Shown here: in pieces, positions 44,718-53,330 of the stretch
Layout: every line of letters starts with the position of its first letter
How positions within the stretch are numbered: the first letter of the stretch is position 1
Assembly (NCBI RefSeq): GCF_022808865.1
Contig: NZ_JAKZLB010000001.1
Coordinates: 744,001 to 808,000 of the forward strand
DNA length: 64,000 nucleotides
Direction of reading: 5' to 3'
Source: Geothrix oryzisoli
GTDB lineage: Bacteria > Acidobacteriota > Holophagae > Holophagales > Holophagaceae
Notes under the pieces: model-generated
Seen by the model: the letters and a program-made list of their open reading frames with translations, nothing else
Database searches by the model: none
What the model was told of the DNA's origin: nothing
Made by a program: the position numbers and the translations under genes

Positions 44718-46490
44718 TCAGGACCGCCGGGCCGTCCGCTCGTAGACCCGGGCTTCGATGAAGAGGTCCAGCAGGCCCCGGTCCAGGGCTCCTTCCCGGG
44801 CCTCCTCCGCCAGGATGTCCAGGCTGCGCTCCACAGGGACGGCCCCCTTGTAGGGCCGATCCTGGGCCGTGAGGGCGTCGTAGACATCCGCGATGGCCAT
44901 GGCGCGGCTCTGGACCGGAATATCCGGCTCGGCCAGCTTCCGGGGATAGCCACGACCGGTCAGCCGCTCATGGTGGGCATAGGCGATGTCGGGAATGCCC
45001 GCCAGGTCCCGGGTCCAGGGGATGCGCTCCAGGAAGCGGAAGGTGTGGGTGACGTGGCTTTCGATTTCGAGGCGCTCGGCCTCGGACAGGCTGCCCCGGC
45101 GGATGCGGAGGCTGGCCAGATCCGCCGGCTCCACCAGCGGGCGGCGGTCCCCGCTCCAGTGCGTGAAGGTCAGGTTCTCCAGCAGGCCCAGACCTTCCGC
45201 CACCTCCTGGGCCATCACCGTGGGCTCGTTGCTCTGGCGGACCAGGTGGATGAGGCGCTCCGCCTCGGCCTGCCGGTCCTGGATGGCCCGTTCCCATAGT
45301 TCCGGCTGCCCCCCGCCTTTCCAGGCCTGGGCCAGCGCTTCCAGAGCCTCCTCCAGCTCCCGCTGGCGCAGACGCTGGAGGATGATCTCGAGCTGGCCGG
45401 GATCCAGCTTCTTGGCCTTCACCAGCACCTGCTCACGGACCCCCACCTTGCCGAAATCGTGCAGCAGGCTCGCGTAGCGCAGCTCCCGCAGCTGGCGGTC
45501 CGTGAAATCCAGGTGGCCGTATGGGCCGTTCGGCGTAGCATTGACGGCCTCCGCAAGGCCCACGGTGAGGTCCGCCACTCGGCCGGAATGGCCGCTGGTG
45601 ACCGGGTCCCGGGCCTCGATGGCGGTCACGGAGGCCGCCACGAACCCCTCGAAGAGGCGCTCGATCTCCTCCCGCAGCTGGGCATTCTTCACGGCCACCG
45701 CCGCCTGCCCCGCCAGGCTCTGGGCCAGCCTCTGGTCCGCGGCGGAGAAGGCGGCCACCTGGCCATCCTCCTTCAGGCGGTTGAGGAGCTGCAGGACGCC
45801 CAGCACCTGCCCTTCCGTGTCGAGCATGGGCACCACCAGGGCGGATTGGGTGCGGTACCCGGCTTGGCGGTCGAAGCGGTCGTTGAACCGATAGGGCGCC
45901 TCCGGGGGGATCCCATACACATCCGGCAGATTCAGGCTCTCCTTGCTGAGGGCCACGAAACCGGCCAGGGCCTCACGTGAGATGGGCATGGCGACCCGGG
46001 CGAAGGGCAGGCTCACCCGGGCGTTCTGGGTGTGGGCGAAGAGCAGTTCGGGGTGATCCTCACCGCCGATGAGCAGGTAGATGGACCCGGCCTCGGCCAG
46101 CAGCAGCTCCCGGGCCTTGGTGAGGATCAGATCCAGCAGCCGGTCCAGGTTCTGCTCCGAGGCCAGGGCGCGACCCACCTCGTGGAGCCGTTCCATGTCC
46201 CGGCGGTCCTGCAGACGTGCCCAGGCCGACCGCACCAGCGCCTCCGCGGCCTCCAGACCCGGCCAGGTTTCGCAGTCCGCGAAGGTCCCGTCCCCCGGCA
46301 GACCCAGAACCACATCGGCGAGGCCACCGTCCACGAAGACCATGGAGCGGCGCATCTCGCCGGCCATACGGCCCAGGAGGATGCTACGGTGCTCTGGGGG
46401 GACGGCGACGGTGAATCGCAAGGCGGAATCAGGCTCCAGAAGGGTGACGGCGAAAGTCCCGACAGCATATCGGAATTCCCCAGCCCCCAC
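44718..46490 (-). CDS. GAF and HD-GYP domain protein, putative cyclic di-GMP phosphodiesterase
   Basis: About 590 aa. An N-terminal region of unclear type (about 1-100) is followed by a GAF domain (about 110-270, with A-G-S-I-Y-L-L near 140 and the A-L-V-V-P-M motif near 225) and an HD-GYP domain. H-D-F-G-K-V-G (about 350-356) and A-H-H-E-R-L-T-G-R-G-Y-P (about 495-506) are conserved, with Thr for the usual Asp before G-x-G-Y-P. HD-GYP proteins hydrolyse cyclic di-GMP. About 100 residues are inserted between the HD and GYP motifs. The start is uncertain: GTG at 46490 lies 19 bp from the divergent methyltransferase start and has no clear ribosome site. Confidence 0.8.
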   Translation of the reverse strand: MGAGEFRYAVGTFAVTLLEPDSALRFTVAVPPEHRSILLGRMAGEMRRSMVFVDGGLADVVLGLPGDGTFADCETWPGLEAAEALVRSAWARLQDRRDMERLHEVGRALASEQNLDRLLDLILTKARELLLAEAGSIYLLIGGEDHPELLFAHTQNARVSLPFARVAMPISREALAGFVALSKESLNLPDVYGIPPEAPYRFNDRFDRQAGYRTQSALVVPMLDTEGQVLGVLQLLNRLKEDGQVAAFSAADQRLAQSLAGQAAVAVKNAQLREEIERLFEGFVAASVTAIEARDPVTSGHSGRVADLTVGLAEAVNATPNGPYGHLDFTDRQLRELRYASLLHDFGKVGVREQVLVKAKKLDPGQLEIILQRLRQRELEEALEALAQAWKGGGQPELWERAIQDRQAEAERLIHLVRQSNEPTVMAQEVAEGLGLLENLTFTHWSGDRRPLVEPADLASLRIRRGSLSEAERLEIESHVTHTFRFLERIPWTRDLAGIPDIAYAHHERLTGRGYPRKLAEPDIPVQSRAMAIADVYDALTAQDRPYKGAVPVERSLDILAEEAREGALDRGLLDLFIEARVYERTARRS

Positions 46491-46509
46491 CGAAACCTGG
46501 CAAGGCCCC

Positions 46510-47682
46510 GTGGAGCGGCTGGCCTGGGGCGGCAAGGGCGTGGGCCGCGGGACCGACGGCCGCCTGCTGCTCCTGGAGGCCCCGCTGGCCCTGTTCCCGG
46601 GCGAGGTGGTGGAGGCCACCGTCGTCTGGAAGGCCCGGCACGGCGAAGGCCGTGTCCTCCGCTGGATCACCCGGGATCCCCGCCGTGCTGCGGCCGGGTG
46701 CCCGGTGGCCGAGGTCTGCGGCGGCTGTGAACTCTGGGAAGCCGGCCGGCACGCCCCGGACCTCAAACGGCAGATGGTCGCCGACCTCCTGCGCCGCCAG
46801 CTGGGCGAAGGGGTGCCCTGGGACTGGCATCCGGCCCCGGCGGAGGCCCTCCGCCACCGCATCCAGCTCCACTGGGACGGAGCCTCTCTCGGCTACTTCC
46901 GCCGCCACAGCCACGCGCTGGTGCCCGTGTCCGCCTGCCCTGCCGCCGCTGAGCCCTTGTCCCTGGCCATTCCGCGCATGCAGGAAGCCCTGGCGGCGCA
47001 CATTCTCTCCTCTCGGCCCGGCCGATGGGAGCTGTCCACGGGCACCCCTGCGAGCGAGGTCCTGGCCACCGATGAACGGGGCCGCAGCTGGCGCCTGGAA
47101 CCGGACGGCTGGCACCGAACGGAAGCGCCCCTGGCGCACCGGCTGGGGGGGATCACCCTGCGCCATGAACCCGGCGCCTTCTTCCAGGTGAGTCCGCCCT
47201 GGGCGGCCGAGGCCTTCCGCAGCCTCATGGAGGGCTGGGAGGTTCAGGGCGGCACCCTCTTCGACCTCTACGGTGGCGTGGGCCTCTTCTCCGCTCTATT
47301 GGGCAAGCGCTTCAATCACCGGGTGCTGGTGGAATCCGGCGAGGCCGCCGTCGCCTGGGCCCGGCGCAACCTGGAGGCCCTGGGCCTGCCGGCGGAATGC
47401 CTGGTCGGTGATGTGGCCGCGTGGGTGCCCGAAGGACTGGGCGAAGCGGGCGATGTCATCCTGCTGGATCCGCCGCGATCCGGCCTCGAGCCGGCGCTGA
47501 GCGACCGCCTCTGCACTGCCGGGGCCGGAACACTGGTGCTGGTGGGCTGCGACGGCGCGGCTTTCTGCCGGGACCTGAAGCGGCTGTCCCAGGCCTGGAG
47601 CCTCGAGCATCTGGCCGTGCTGGACCTGTTCCCCCTCACCAGCCATGTGGAGTGTGTGGCGCTGCTGACCCGGCGGCCATGA
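46510..47682 (+). CDS. TrmA/RlmD-family 23S rRNA (uracil-5-)methyltransferase
   Basis: About 390 aa. A reduced TRAM-like start (V-E-R-L-A-W-G-G-K-G-V-G-R) leads to a cluster-binding motif C-P-V-A-E-V-C-G-G-C, with a fourth Cys in S-A-C-P. The C-terminal SAM-dependent domain has D-L-Y-G-G-V-G-L-F (about 254-262), L-L-D-P-P-R-S-G-L (about 318-326), the nucleophile in V-G-C-D-G-A-A-F-C-R-D-L and the general-base Glu in S-H-V-E-C-V. Start is uncertain: GTG 46510 fits the family; GTG 46444 adds 22 residues. It overlaps speD by ATGA. Confidence 0.88.
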   Translation: MERLAWGGKGVGRGTDGRLLLLEAPLALFPGEVVEATVVWKARHGEGRVLRWITRDPRRAAAGCPVAEVCGGCELWEAGRHAPDLKRQMVADLLRRQLGEGVPWDWHPAPAEALRHRIQLHWDGASLGYFRRHSHALVPVSACPAAAEPLSLAIPRMQEALAAHILSSRPGRWELSTGTPASEVLATDERGRSWRLEPDGWHRTEAPLAHRLGGITLRHEPGAFFQVSPPWAAEAFRSLMEGWEVQGGTLFDLYGGVGLFSALLGKRFNHRVLVESGEAAVAWARRNLEALGLPAECLVGDVAAWVPEGLGEAGDVILLDPPRSGLEPALSDRLCTAGAGTLVLVGCDGAAFCRDLKRLSQAWSLEHLAVLDLFPLTSHVECVALLTRRP

Positions 47683-48038
47683 CTCCCCTGGGCCGGCATC
47701 TGCTCGCGGAGTTCACCGGCTGCGAGGCCGCGGCCCTGGCGGACCTGGACCGGGTCCGCTCCGCCATGCTGACCGCGGCGACAGCCTCCGGCGCCACCAT
47801 CATCACCGACAGCTTCCACCACTTCAGCCCCTACGGCGTGAGCGGGGCCGTGATCATCGCGGAGAGCCACCTGGCCATCCACACCTGGCCTGAGCATCGT
47901 TTCGCGGCCGTGGACTTCTTCAGCTGCGGGGCCGTGGACATGGACCGGGGACTGGCGGTCCTCCACACGGCTTTCAGCGCGACCGGGGAAACCCGGCTGG
48001 CGCTGGAGCGGGGGCCCCTGCGGACGCTCCAGCCCTGA
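47679..48038 (+). CDS. speD: S-adenosylmethionine decarboxylase proenzyme
   Basis: A 119-aa pyruvoyl enzyme that makes the aminopropyl donor for spermidine. The proenzyme cleavage site is A-E62|S63-H; Ser63 becomes the pyruvoyl group. H-H-F-S-P-Y-G-V-S-G precedes it. The short form fits the bacterial class 1B type. speE (spermidine synthase) is absent from the window. It is coupled to the methyltransferase gene. Confidence 0.93.
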   Translation: MTPLGRHLLAEFTGCEAAALADLDRVRSAMLTAATASGATIITDSFHHFSPYGVSGAVIIAESHLAIHTWPEHRFAAVDFFSCGAVDMDRGLAVLHTAFSATGETRLALERGPLRTLQP

Positions 48039-48100
48039 CACCGCCCTCCAGGTGCTGCCGCCGCTTCTTCAGAGCGAGGTGCCGTGGCGGTGGATGCCCG

Positions 48101-49513
48101 TCATGCGGGGACCCCTTTCAGGCTGGCCCAGAGGTGGAAGGTGGCAAGGCTCCGGTGGGGCGCGAAGGGGGCCATGAGGCGCAGGGTCTCGGGGCCTCCG
48201 GGGCGCGCCTCGAGCTTGAACCAGCGCTGGAGGGCCATGGTGAGGGCCGCATCCCCCACGGGAACGCAGTCCCGGAAGCCGAGGCCACGCATCAGCACAT
48301 ACTGGGCCGTCCAGGGTCCGCAGCCCCGCAGGGCGAGCAGGGCCTTCCCGGCGCTGGTGGCCGTGAGCATCTCGTCCAGGCGCAGTTCGCCTTCCGCCAC
48401 CTTCCGGGCGGCTGTCAGAACGTATTCGACCTTGCGCCGTGAGAAGCGCCGGGCCACCAGCTCCGCCGGATCCAGGGCCGCCAGGCGGGTGGCCTCCGGA
48501 TGGGCGATGAGATCCCCCACGGAGGTTCCCGCCAAGCGGATCAGGTCGCGGCGCAAGGCGTAGGCGAAGGCCAGGTTCACCTGCTGGCCCAGGATGGCCC
48601 AGACCAGCGCCTCGAAGGGATCCAGCGTCAGCGGCACCCGCAGGCCCTCCCGCCCCCGGGCCAGCGCAGGCTGGGCCGCCTCGAAGGAGGCCGAATCCCC
48701 ATGCCAGGCCAGCAACCGCAGGGCCGCCCGGTGGGCCTCGGCCATGGCGGCGGGACCGTGCGTCCCCTCTAGGGACACGACGACCGTGGCCGCGCCGAAG
48801 GCCAGGTCCAGGATCCCCGGCCTCCCTGCGAAGTGCGCGGCCTTGCGGAGGGTGGTGCCCGCCACCCGCTCGGAGACGCTGTCGGGATCGCGCCCATGGA
48901 AGCGGAGGAGGTCGTCCAGGCGCGTGTGCTCCGGCAGGGGCAGGGTGAAACGGTCCGAGCCCAGCAGATCCCGGTAGGCCCCGGGGGTCAGGCCGGTCTG
49001 CCGCCGGAAGGCCTCGTGGAAACCCGAGGGACTCTCGAACCCGACTGCGGCCCCCAGATCCAGCAGGGATCCCTCCCCTGCCTCCAGCCGCGCACAGGCA
49101 GCCTGGATGCGGGCCCGCTGGAGGAAGGCCGCGGGCTGGGTATGGGCGTGGTCCCGGAACAGGGTCTTCAGCTTGGTGAGACCGACGCCGGCCGCCTTCG
49201 CCAGGGCCTCCGCCGCCGGAAAGGCCGCCGGGTCCGCCAAGGCCCGGGCCATGGCGTCCTCCAGACGCGCCAGGTCCGCGTCCTCGCCCCGGTAGAACGC
49301 ATCGGGCCGGCAGCGCTTGCAGGGACGCAGCCCCGCCGCTTGCGCCGTGGCCTCGTCCACGAAGAACCTGACGTTCCGGGCCAGGGGCTTCCGCGCCGGA
49401 CAGGAGGGCAGGCAGTAGATCCCTGTGGTCAGGACGCCCATGAGGACCCGCCCGTCGAAGGACGCGTCCTTGGCCAGGATCCGTTCGTAGAGGTGCTCCT
49501 CCGACCAGCGCAT
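48101..49513 (-). CDS. Ada N-terminal/AlkA fusion (methylphosphotriester sensor plus DNA-3-methyladenine glycosylase II)
   Basis: A 470-aa protein fusing three parts. The Ada zinc domain (1-75) has Cys34, Cys38, Cys65 and Cys68 with T-T-G-I-Y-C-L-P-S-C-P-A-R and R-P-C-K-R-C-R-P-D; Cys34 aligns with E. coli Cys38, the phosphotriester acceptor. An AraC helix-turn-helix follows (about 85-185). The C-terminal AlkA glycosylase (about 190-470) has the helix-hairpin-helix L-R-G-C-G-P-W-T-A-Q-Y-V-L and catalytic Asp in P-V-G-D-A-A-L. Fusion couples sensing of alkylated DNA to base removal. ogt and a degenerate ogt paralogue lie just upstream in the same direction. Confidence 0.92.
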   Translation of the reverse strand: MRWSEEHLYERILAKDASFDGRVLMGVLTTGIYCLPSCPARKPLARNVRFFVDEATAQAAGLRPCKRCRPDAFYRGEDADLARLEDAMARALADPAAFPAAEALAKAAGVGLTKLKTLFRDHAHTQPAAFLQRARIQAACARLEAGEGSLLDLGAAVGFESPSGFHEAFRRQTGLTPGAYRDLLGSDRFTLPLPEHTRLDDLLRFHGRDPDSVSERVAGTTLRKAAHFAGRPGILDLAFGAATVVVSLEGTHGPAAMAEAHRAALRLLAWHGDSASFEAAQPALARGREGLRVPLTLDPFEALVWAILGQQVNLAFAYALRRDLIRLAGTSVGDLIAHPEATRLAALDPAELVARRFSRRKVEYVLTAARKVAEGELRLDEMLTATSAGKALLALRGCGPWTAQYVLMRGLGFRDCVPVGDAALTMALQRWFKLEARPGGPETLRLMAPFAPHRSLATFHLWASLKGVPA

Positions 49514-49578
49514 GGCTCCATGCTAGAGGCCCGCCCGGGAGAAGTCCTCCGATGGGCGGCGTCGGAATGATTTCAGTC

Positions 49579-50103
49579 TCAGTCCCACTCCAGCGGAAGG
49601 CGGGGCTGGGGCGGAGCCTTGGGCAGCACACCCTCCAGGCGCAGCAGGAACTCCTTCATGTCCAGTCCCCCGGCATAACCGACCAGGGATCCGTCGGAGC
49701 CGATCACCCGGTGGCAGGGGATGAGGATGGCGATGGGGTTGGCGCCGTTGGCCCGGGCCGCCGCGCGGATGCACTTCTCATCCCCCAGGCGCCGTGCCAG
49801 CTCCAGATAGGAGATGGCCTGGCCATAGGGGATCTTCTGCAGCTCCTTCCAGACCCGCCGCTGGAAATCCGTGCCCTCGGCCAGCATGGGGATGTTGAAG
49901 TCCCGGAGGTTACCGGAGAAATAGGACTCCAGCTGCCGCTTCAGGTAGGGCAGGCTCTTGGGGACGGGACTGGCGGGGGCCAGGAGCGGGTGACCGTGCA
50001 GGCGGTCCAGGCGGATCAGGCGCCCCTCCCCATCGAAGACCGCGCCCAGGTCTCCCAGAGGCGTGGGCAGCAGATGATAGGGCCCGTTCATGGGCACCAG
50101 CAT
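49579..50103 (-). CDS. ogt: Methylated-DNA-protein-cysteine methyltransferase Ogt
   Basis: A 174-aa suicide enzyme that transfers methyl groups from O6-methylguanine to its Cys. The acceptor Cys130 sits in I-P-C-H-R-V-I, followed by G-S-L-V-G-Y-A-G-G-L-D-M-K (about 137-149). R-A-A-A-R-A-N-G-A-N-P near 113-123 contains the Arg finger. Start ATG 50103 has no strong ribosome site; ATG 50091 is an alternative. The gene lies between a Ser-variant paralogue and the Ada-AlkA fusion. Confidence 0.92.
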   Translation of the reverse strand: MLVPMNGPYHLLPTPLGDLGAVFDGEGRLIRLDRLHGHPLLAPASPVPKSLPYLKRQLESYFSGNLRDFNIPMLAEGTDFQRRVWKELQKIPYGQAISYLELARRLGDEKCIRAAARANGANPIAILIPCHRVIGSDGSLVGYAGGLDMKEFLLRLEGVLPKAPPQPRLPLEWD

Positions 50104-50133
50104 GGCAGAATCACGGTTTTTTGTTGCGCCTGA

Positions 50134-50598
50134 TCAAGGGCGCCGCCAACCCATGCCCGATTCCAGTTCCCTCAGGGCCTTCGGCAGGGGTCCCTCGCCG
50201 GGCAGGAGGACCCGGTGGGACGGCACCAGCAGGAGGATGGGGTTCGAGGCACAGGCCATGATGATGAGATCTTCATCCACCCCCAGCCAGGACGCGAGGT
50301 CCGCCGGCCGCCGGGATTGCCCGTAGGGGATGGTCCGCACCGTGTCCCAGATGCGCAGCTGCAGGGGCGAGCCCTGGGGATCCACGGGTACGGTGAAGGT
50401 GCGCAGGGTGCCACCCAGGTAGGCGTCCAGCTGGCGGTCCAGGTAGCGCTTGGCCTCGCGCTGCTCCTTGGGCGGCAAGGGGGTGGTCTTGCGGGGATCC
50501 AGTCCTTCCACCGCCAGCTCCCGCAGGCGCCCGCGGCCATCGAAAGCCGCATGCACCGGCCCCATCAGGGTATTCAACTCGTAATGCCAGAGGACCAT
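50134..50598 (-). CDS. Ogt-like protein with active-site Ser in place of Cys
   Basis: A 154-aa paralogue of the next gene. The N terminus aligns with it (L-M-G-P-V-H-A-A-F-D-G versus P-L-G-D-L-G-A-V-F-D-G), as does I-W-D-T-V-R-T-I-P-Y-G-Q-S (versus V-W-K-E-L-Q-K-I-P-Y-G-Q-A). The acceptor motif reads L-V-P-S127-H-R-V instead of P-C-H-R-V, so methyl transfer to Cys is impossible. Known alkyltransferase-like (ATL) proteins have Trp at this position and flag lesions for repair; a Ser form would be a distinct variant. The start could also be 50634, overlapping the mqnA start. Confidence 0.82.
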   Translation of the reverse strand: MVLWHYELNTLMGPVHAAFDGRGRLRELAVEGLDPRKTTPLPPKEQREAKRYLDRQLDAYLGGTLRTFTVPVDPQGSPLQLRIWDTVRTIPYGQSRRPADLASWLGVDEDLIIMACASNPILLLVPSHRVLLPGEGPLPKALRELESGMGWRRP

Positions 50599-50632
50599 CA
50601 GGGAATCATCGCAGGGTCGGTAGACTGTTGCC

Positions 50633-51442
50633 ATGGCCACTGAACCATTTCGCCTGTCCATCATCGACTACCTGAACGCCGCCCCCCTGAACCACGGATT
50701 CAAGCACGGCCTCGGCTGGGAGCATTTCCACCTGAAATTCCACTACCCCTCGGCCTGCGCCGACCGCCTGCGGAGTGGGGATGCGGATGCGGGGATCCTG
50801 AGCAGCATCGAGTACTTGCGGATCCCGGGCCTCCGCATCGTGCCAGGCCTCTGCATCGCCTCCCCCAAGCGGGTGCGCAGCGTCGTGATCCTGTCGAAGG
50901 TGCCGCCGGAGCAGATCCGCAGCCTGGCCCTGGACACCTCGAGCCGCACCAGCGTGGTGCTGGCCCAGCTGCTGCTGCGGGAGCGCTACGGCGTGGTCCC
51001 GACTGTGACCGACATGGGCCCCGATCTCCCCGCCATGCTCGAAGCCAATGACGCGGCCCTGATGATCGGCGACTCGGCCATGCGGGCCCCCCGCCAGGGC
51101 CTCTTCGTGCTGGACCTGGCGGAGGAGTGGCACGCCTGGACCGGCCTGCCCTTCGTCTTCGCACTCTGGCTGGTCCGCAAGGACGCCCCGGAACTGCCGG
51201 TTCCCGGCGGAGTGGCCTCCTTCTTCCACAAGAGCTTCGAGATCGGCCAGGCCCAGCTACCCGCCATCATCGAGGAGGCCCGGCGCACCATCGGCTGGAC
51301 CAAGATCGAGCTGCACGAGTACCTCACCGAGAACATCAGCTACACCCTGGGCGAGGCCGAACGCGAAAGCCTCGCGCTCTTCTTCGAGAAGGCCGTCCGC
51401 CACGGCTTCGCACCCGAGGTGAAACCCCTGCGGTTCCTCTGA
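50633..51442 (+). CDS. mqnA: Chorismate dehydratase MqnA (futalosine menaquinone pathway)
   Basis: A 269-aa protein with the MqnA/MqnD periplasmic-binding-protein-like fold. It dehydrates chorismate at the first step of the futalosine pathway to menaquinone. The start I-D-Y-L-N-A-A-P-L (about 11-19), D-A-G-I-L-S-S-I-E-Y (about 50-59) and S-S-R-T-S (about 102-106) are typical. No other mqn gene is in the window. The ATG at 50633 and the divergent Ogt-like gene may share a CCATGG. Confidence 0.9.
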   Translation: MATEPFRLSIIDYLNAAPLNHGFKHGLGWEHFHLKFHYPSACADRLRSGDADAGILSSIEYLRIPGLRIVPGLCIASPKRVRSVVILSKVPPEQIRSLALDTSSRTSVVLAQLLLRERYGVVPTVTDMGPDLPAMLEANDAALMIGDSAMRAPRQGLFVLDLAEEWHAWTGLPFVFALWLVRKDAPELPVPGGVASFFHKSFEIGQAQLPAIIEEARRTIGWTKIELHEYLTENISYTLGEAERESLALFFEKAVRHGFAPEVKPLRFL

Positions 51443-51493
51443 CGCTTCCGATGACCCGATCCTCCGCCTGCTGACCACCCCTGAAGGGACCCC

Positions 51494-52804
51494 ATGACCA
51501 ACCTCTCCTCTCTCTTCCATACCCACATCGCCGAGCGCCAGCGCACGACGGACGAGGCCCTGGCCGAAACGGGGTTCGACACGCTCGTGATCTCCAGCGG
51601 CAAGGTCTACACGCACTTCGCGGATGATCAGGACGCCCCCTTCCACCCCACGCCCCACTTCGCCCACTGGTGCCCCATGGCCGGGCCCCACCACATCCTG
51701 GTGATCCGCCCGGGCCAGCGCCCGCGGCTCATCCGCTACGCTCCGGAGGACTTCTGGTACGAGCAGCTGCCCCTCGGGAACCCTTTCTGGGCCGCTGAGT
51801 TCGACATCGAGGAGGTGGGCACCGTCGAAGATGCCTGGAAGCGCCTGGGAACGCCTGCCCGGGCCGCCTACATCGGCAACGAGACGGACCGGGCCGAGAC
51901 CGCGAACCTGGAACTGAATCCCGTCGGCCTCACCGCCCGCCTGGACTGGCACCGCACCAACAAGTCCGCCTACGAAGTGCAGAACATCGAGGAGGCCACG
52001 GTACTCGCGGCCCGGGGCCATCTGGCCGCCAAGGCGGCCTTCCTGGCCGGCGCCAGCGAGCTGGAAATCCACTACGCCTACATCCAGGCCGTGGGCATCG
52101 TGGATCACGAGATGCCCTACGGCAGCATCGTGGCCCTCAACGAGAAGGGCGCCACCCTCCACTACGAGGGCAAGCGCACCTTGAAGAACGGGTCCGTCAT
52201 GCTGATCGATGCCGGCGCCCAGGTCCGTGGCTACGCCGCCGACATCACCCGAACCGTGGCGGCGCCCCACTGCGACAGCCGCTTCGCGGACCTCGTGGAC
52301 GGCATGGTGAAGCTCGAGCTCCAGCTCTGCGACATCGTGAAGCCCGGCCTGCCCTATGGCGACCTGCACCACCAGGGGCACCTGGCCATCGCGGGCCTCC
52401 TGAGGGACCACGGCATCCTGAAGGCGACCCCCGAGGAGGCCGTGGAGAAGGGTCTCAGCCGCCCCTTCTTCCCCCACGGCCTGGGCCACCACCTCGGCAT
52501 CCAGGTGCATGACGTGGCGGGGCGGCAGGGCGCGCCGGACGGCACCATGGCGCCACCGCCGCCCCAGCACCCCACCCTGCGCACCACCCGCACCATCGAG
52601 GCCGGCCAGGTGTTCACCGTGGAACCGGGCCTCTACTTCATCCCCATGCTGCTGCGCCCCTTCCGCGAGAACGAGCACAAGGACCGCTTCGACTGGAAGC
52701 TCATCGACGAGCTCACACCCTGTGGCGGCATCCGAATCGAGGACAACCTGCTGGTGACCACCGGCGGACATCGCAACCTCACCCGGCCCCACCTGCCCAA
52801 CTGA
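51494..52804 (+). CDS. pepQ: Xaa-Pro dipeptidase PepQ
   Basis: A 436-aa M24 metallopeptidase of the PepQ type, which cleaves dipeptides with C-terminal Pro. Metal ligands in order: Asp in L-I-D-A-G-A (about 237-242), Asp in Y-A-A-D-I-T-R-T (about 248-255), His in F-P-H-G-L-G-H-H-L-G (about 327-336), Glu in F-T-V-E-P-G-L-Y (about 374-381) and Glu in I-R-I-E-D-N (about 412-417). Length is normal for PepQ. Fifty bases after mqnA. Confidence 0.94.
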   Translation: MTNLSSLFHTHIAERQRTTDEALAETGFDTLVISSGKVYTHFADDQDAPFHPTPHFAHWCPMAGPHHILVIRPGQRPRLIRYAPEDFWYEQLPLGNPFWAAEFDIEEVGTVEDAWKRLGTPARAAYIGNETDRAETANLELNPVGLTARLDWHRTNKSAYEVQNIEEATVLAARGHLAAKAAFLAGASELEIHYAYIQAVGIVDHEMPYGSIVALNEKGATLHYEGKRTLKNGSVMLIDAGAQVRGYAADITRTVAAPHCDSRFADLVDGMVKLELQLCDIVKPGLPYGDLHHQGHLAIAGLLRDHGILKATPEEAVEKGLSRPFFPHGLGHHLGIQVHDVAGRQGAPDGTMAPPPPQHPTLRTTRTIEAGQVFTVEPGLYFIPMLLRPFRENEHKDRFDWKLIDELTPCGGIRIEDNLLVTTGGHRNLTRPHLPN

Positions 52805-53000
52805 GCGTCAGGGGCCGAGGACACAGCGCTCCAGGGGGAATTACGGGGTTGGACGGCCGCACCCGCTGGGGACGGCTGTTCAACCCCAACCTCTGCCGCA
52901 GTTCCATCTTGTGGGCCAGACCGTCTTCGGGTCTGATTGGAAGAGCCTTTCCCACCGCCTTCCATTCCACCGCCAGGGCCGTAGCCCGAGGAGCATCCCT
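52805..53000. other. 196-bp spacer upstream of the EF-hand-like gene
   Basis: No gene seen. It contains a GACCGTCTTCGGGTC palindrome near 52920-52934 and an otherwise GC-rich sequence. It must hold the promoter for the small gene that follows; no clear -35/-10 pair was found. Confidence 0.3.
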
Positions 53001-53324
53001 GTGTCCACTGAAGCCTTCGACGCCAACCGCGACCACCGCATCAGCCGTGCGGAGGCCGCCAGCCTGGTCCGGACCTTCCACTCCAGGGCCGAGGCCGGCG
53101 AACACCGGTCCTCCACCTTCAACCGCGGCGCCTTCGAGCGGCTCCTCGATCAGCCCGGTGCCGCCGGCATCCGCGTCTACCGGGCCCGGCACGAGGACGG
53201 TTCGCCGACCCTGGTGATGGTGGCAGTGGACGCGACAGGGCAGGACCTCGCCACCCTGGACGCCGTGTTCATCCAGAAGGGTACGGACTGCCCGCCCTAT
53301 TGCGTGTCGCAGGCCTGGTTCTAG
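53001..53324 (+). CDS. Small EF-hand-like protein, 107 aa
   Basis: Unknown function. Residues 7-18 read D-A-N-R-D-H-R-I-S-R-A-E, the D-x-N-x-D-x-x-I-x-x-x-E pattern of a calcium-binding EF-hand loop. The C terminus has C-P-P-Y-C. GTG start at 53001 follows GAGGAG by 7 bases; a longer reading from 52911 lacks a ribosome site. The first of three tandem genes ending with a histidine kinase. Confidence 0.6.
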   Translation: MSTEAFDANRDHRISRAEAASLVRTFHSRAEAGEHRSSTFNRGAFERLLDQPGAAGIRVYRARHEDGSPTLVMVAVDATGQDLATLDAVFIQKGTDCPPYCVSQAWF

Positions 53325-53330
53325 CCCTCC

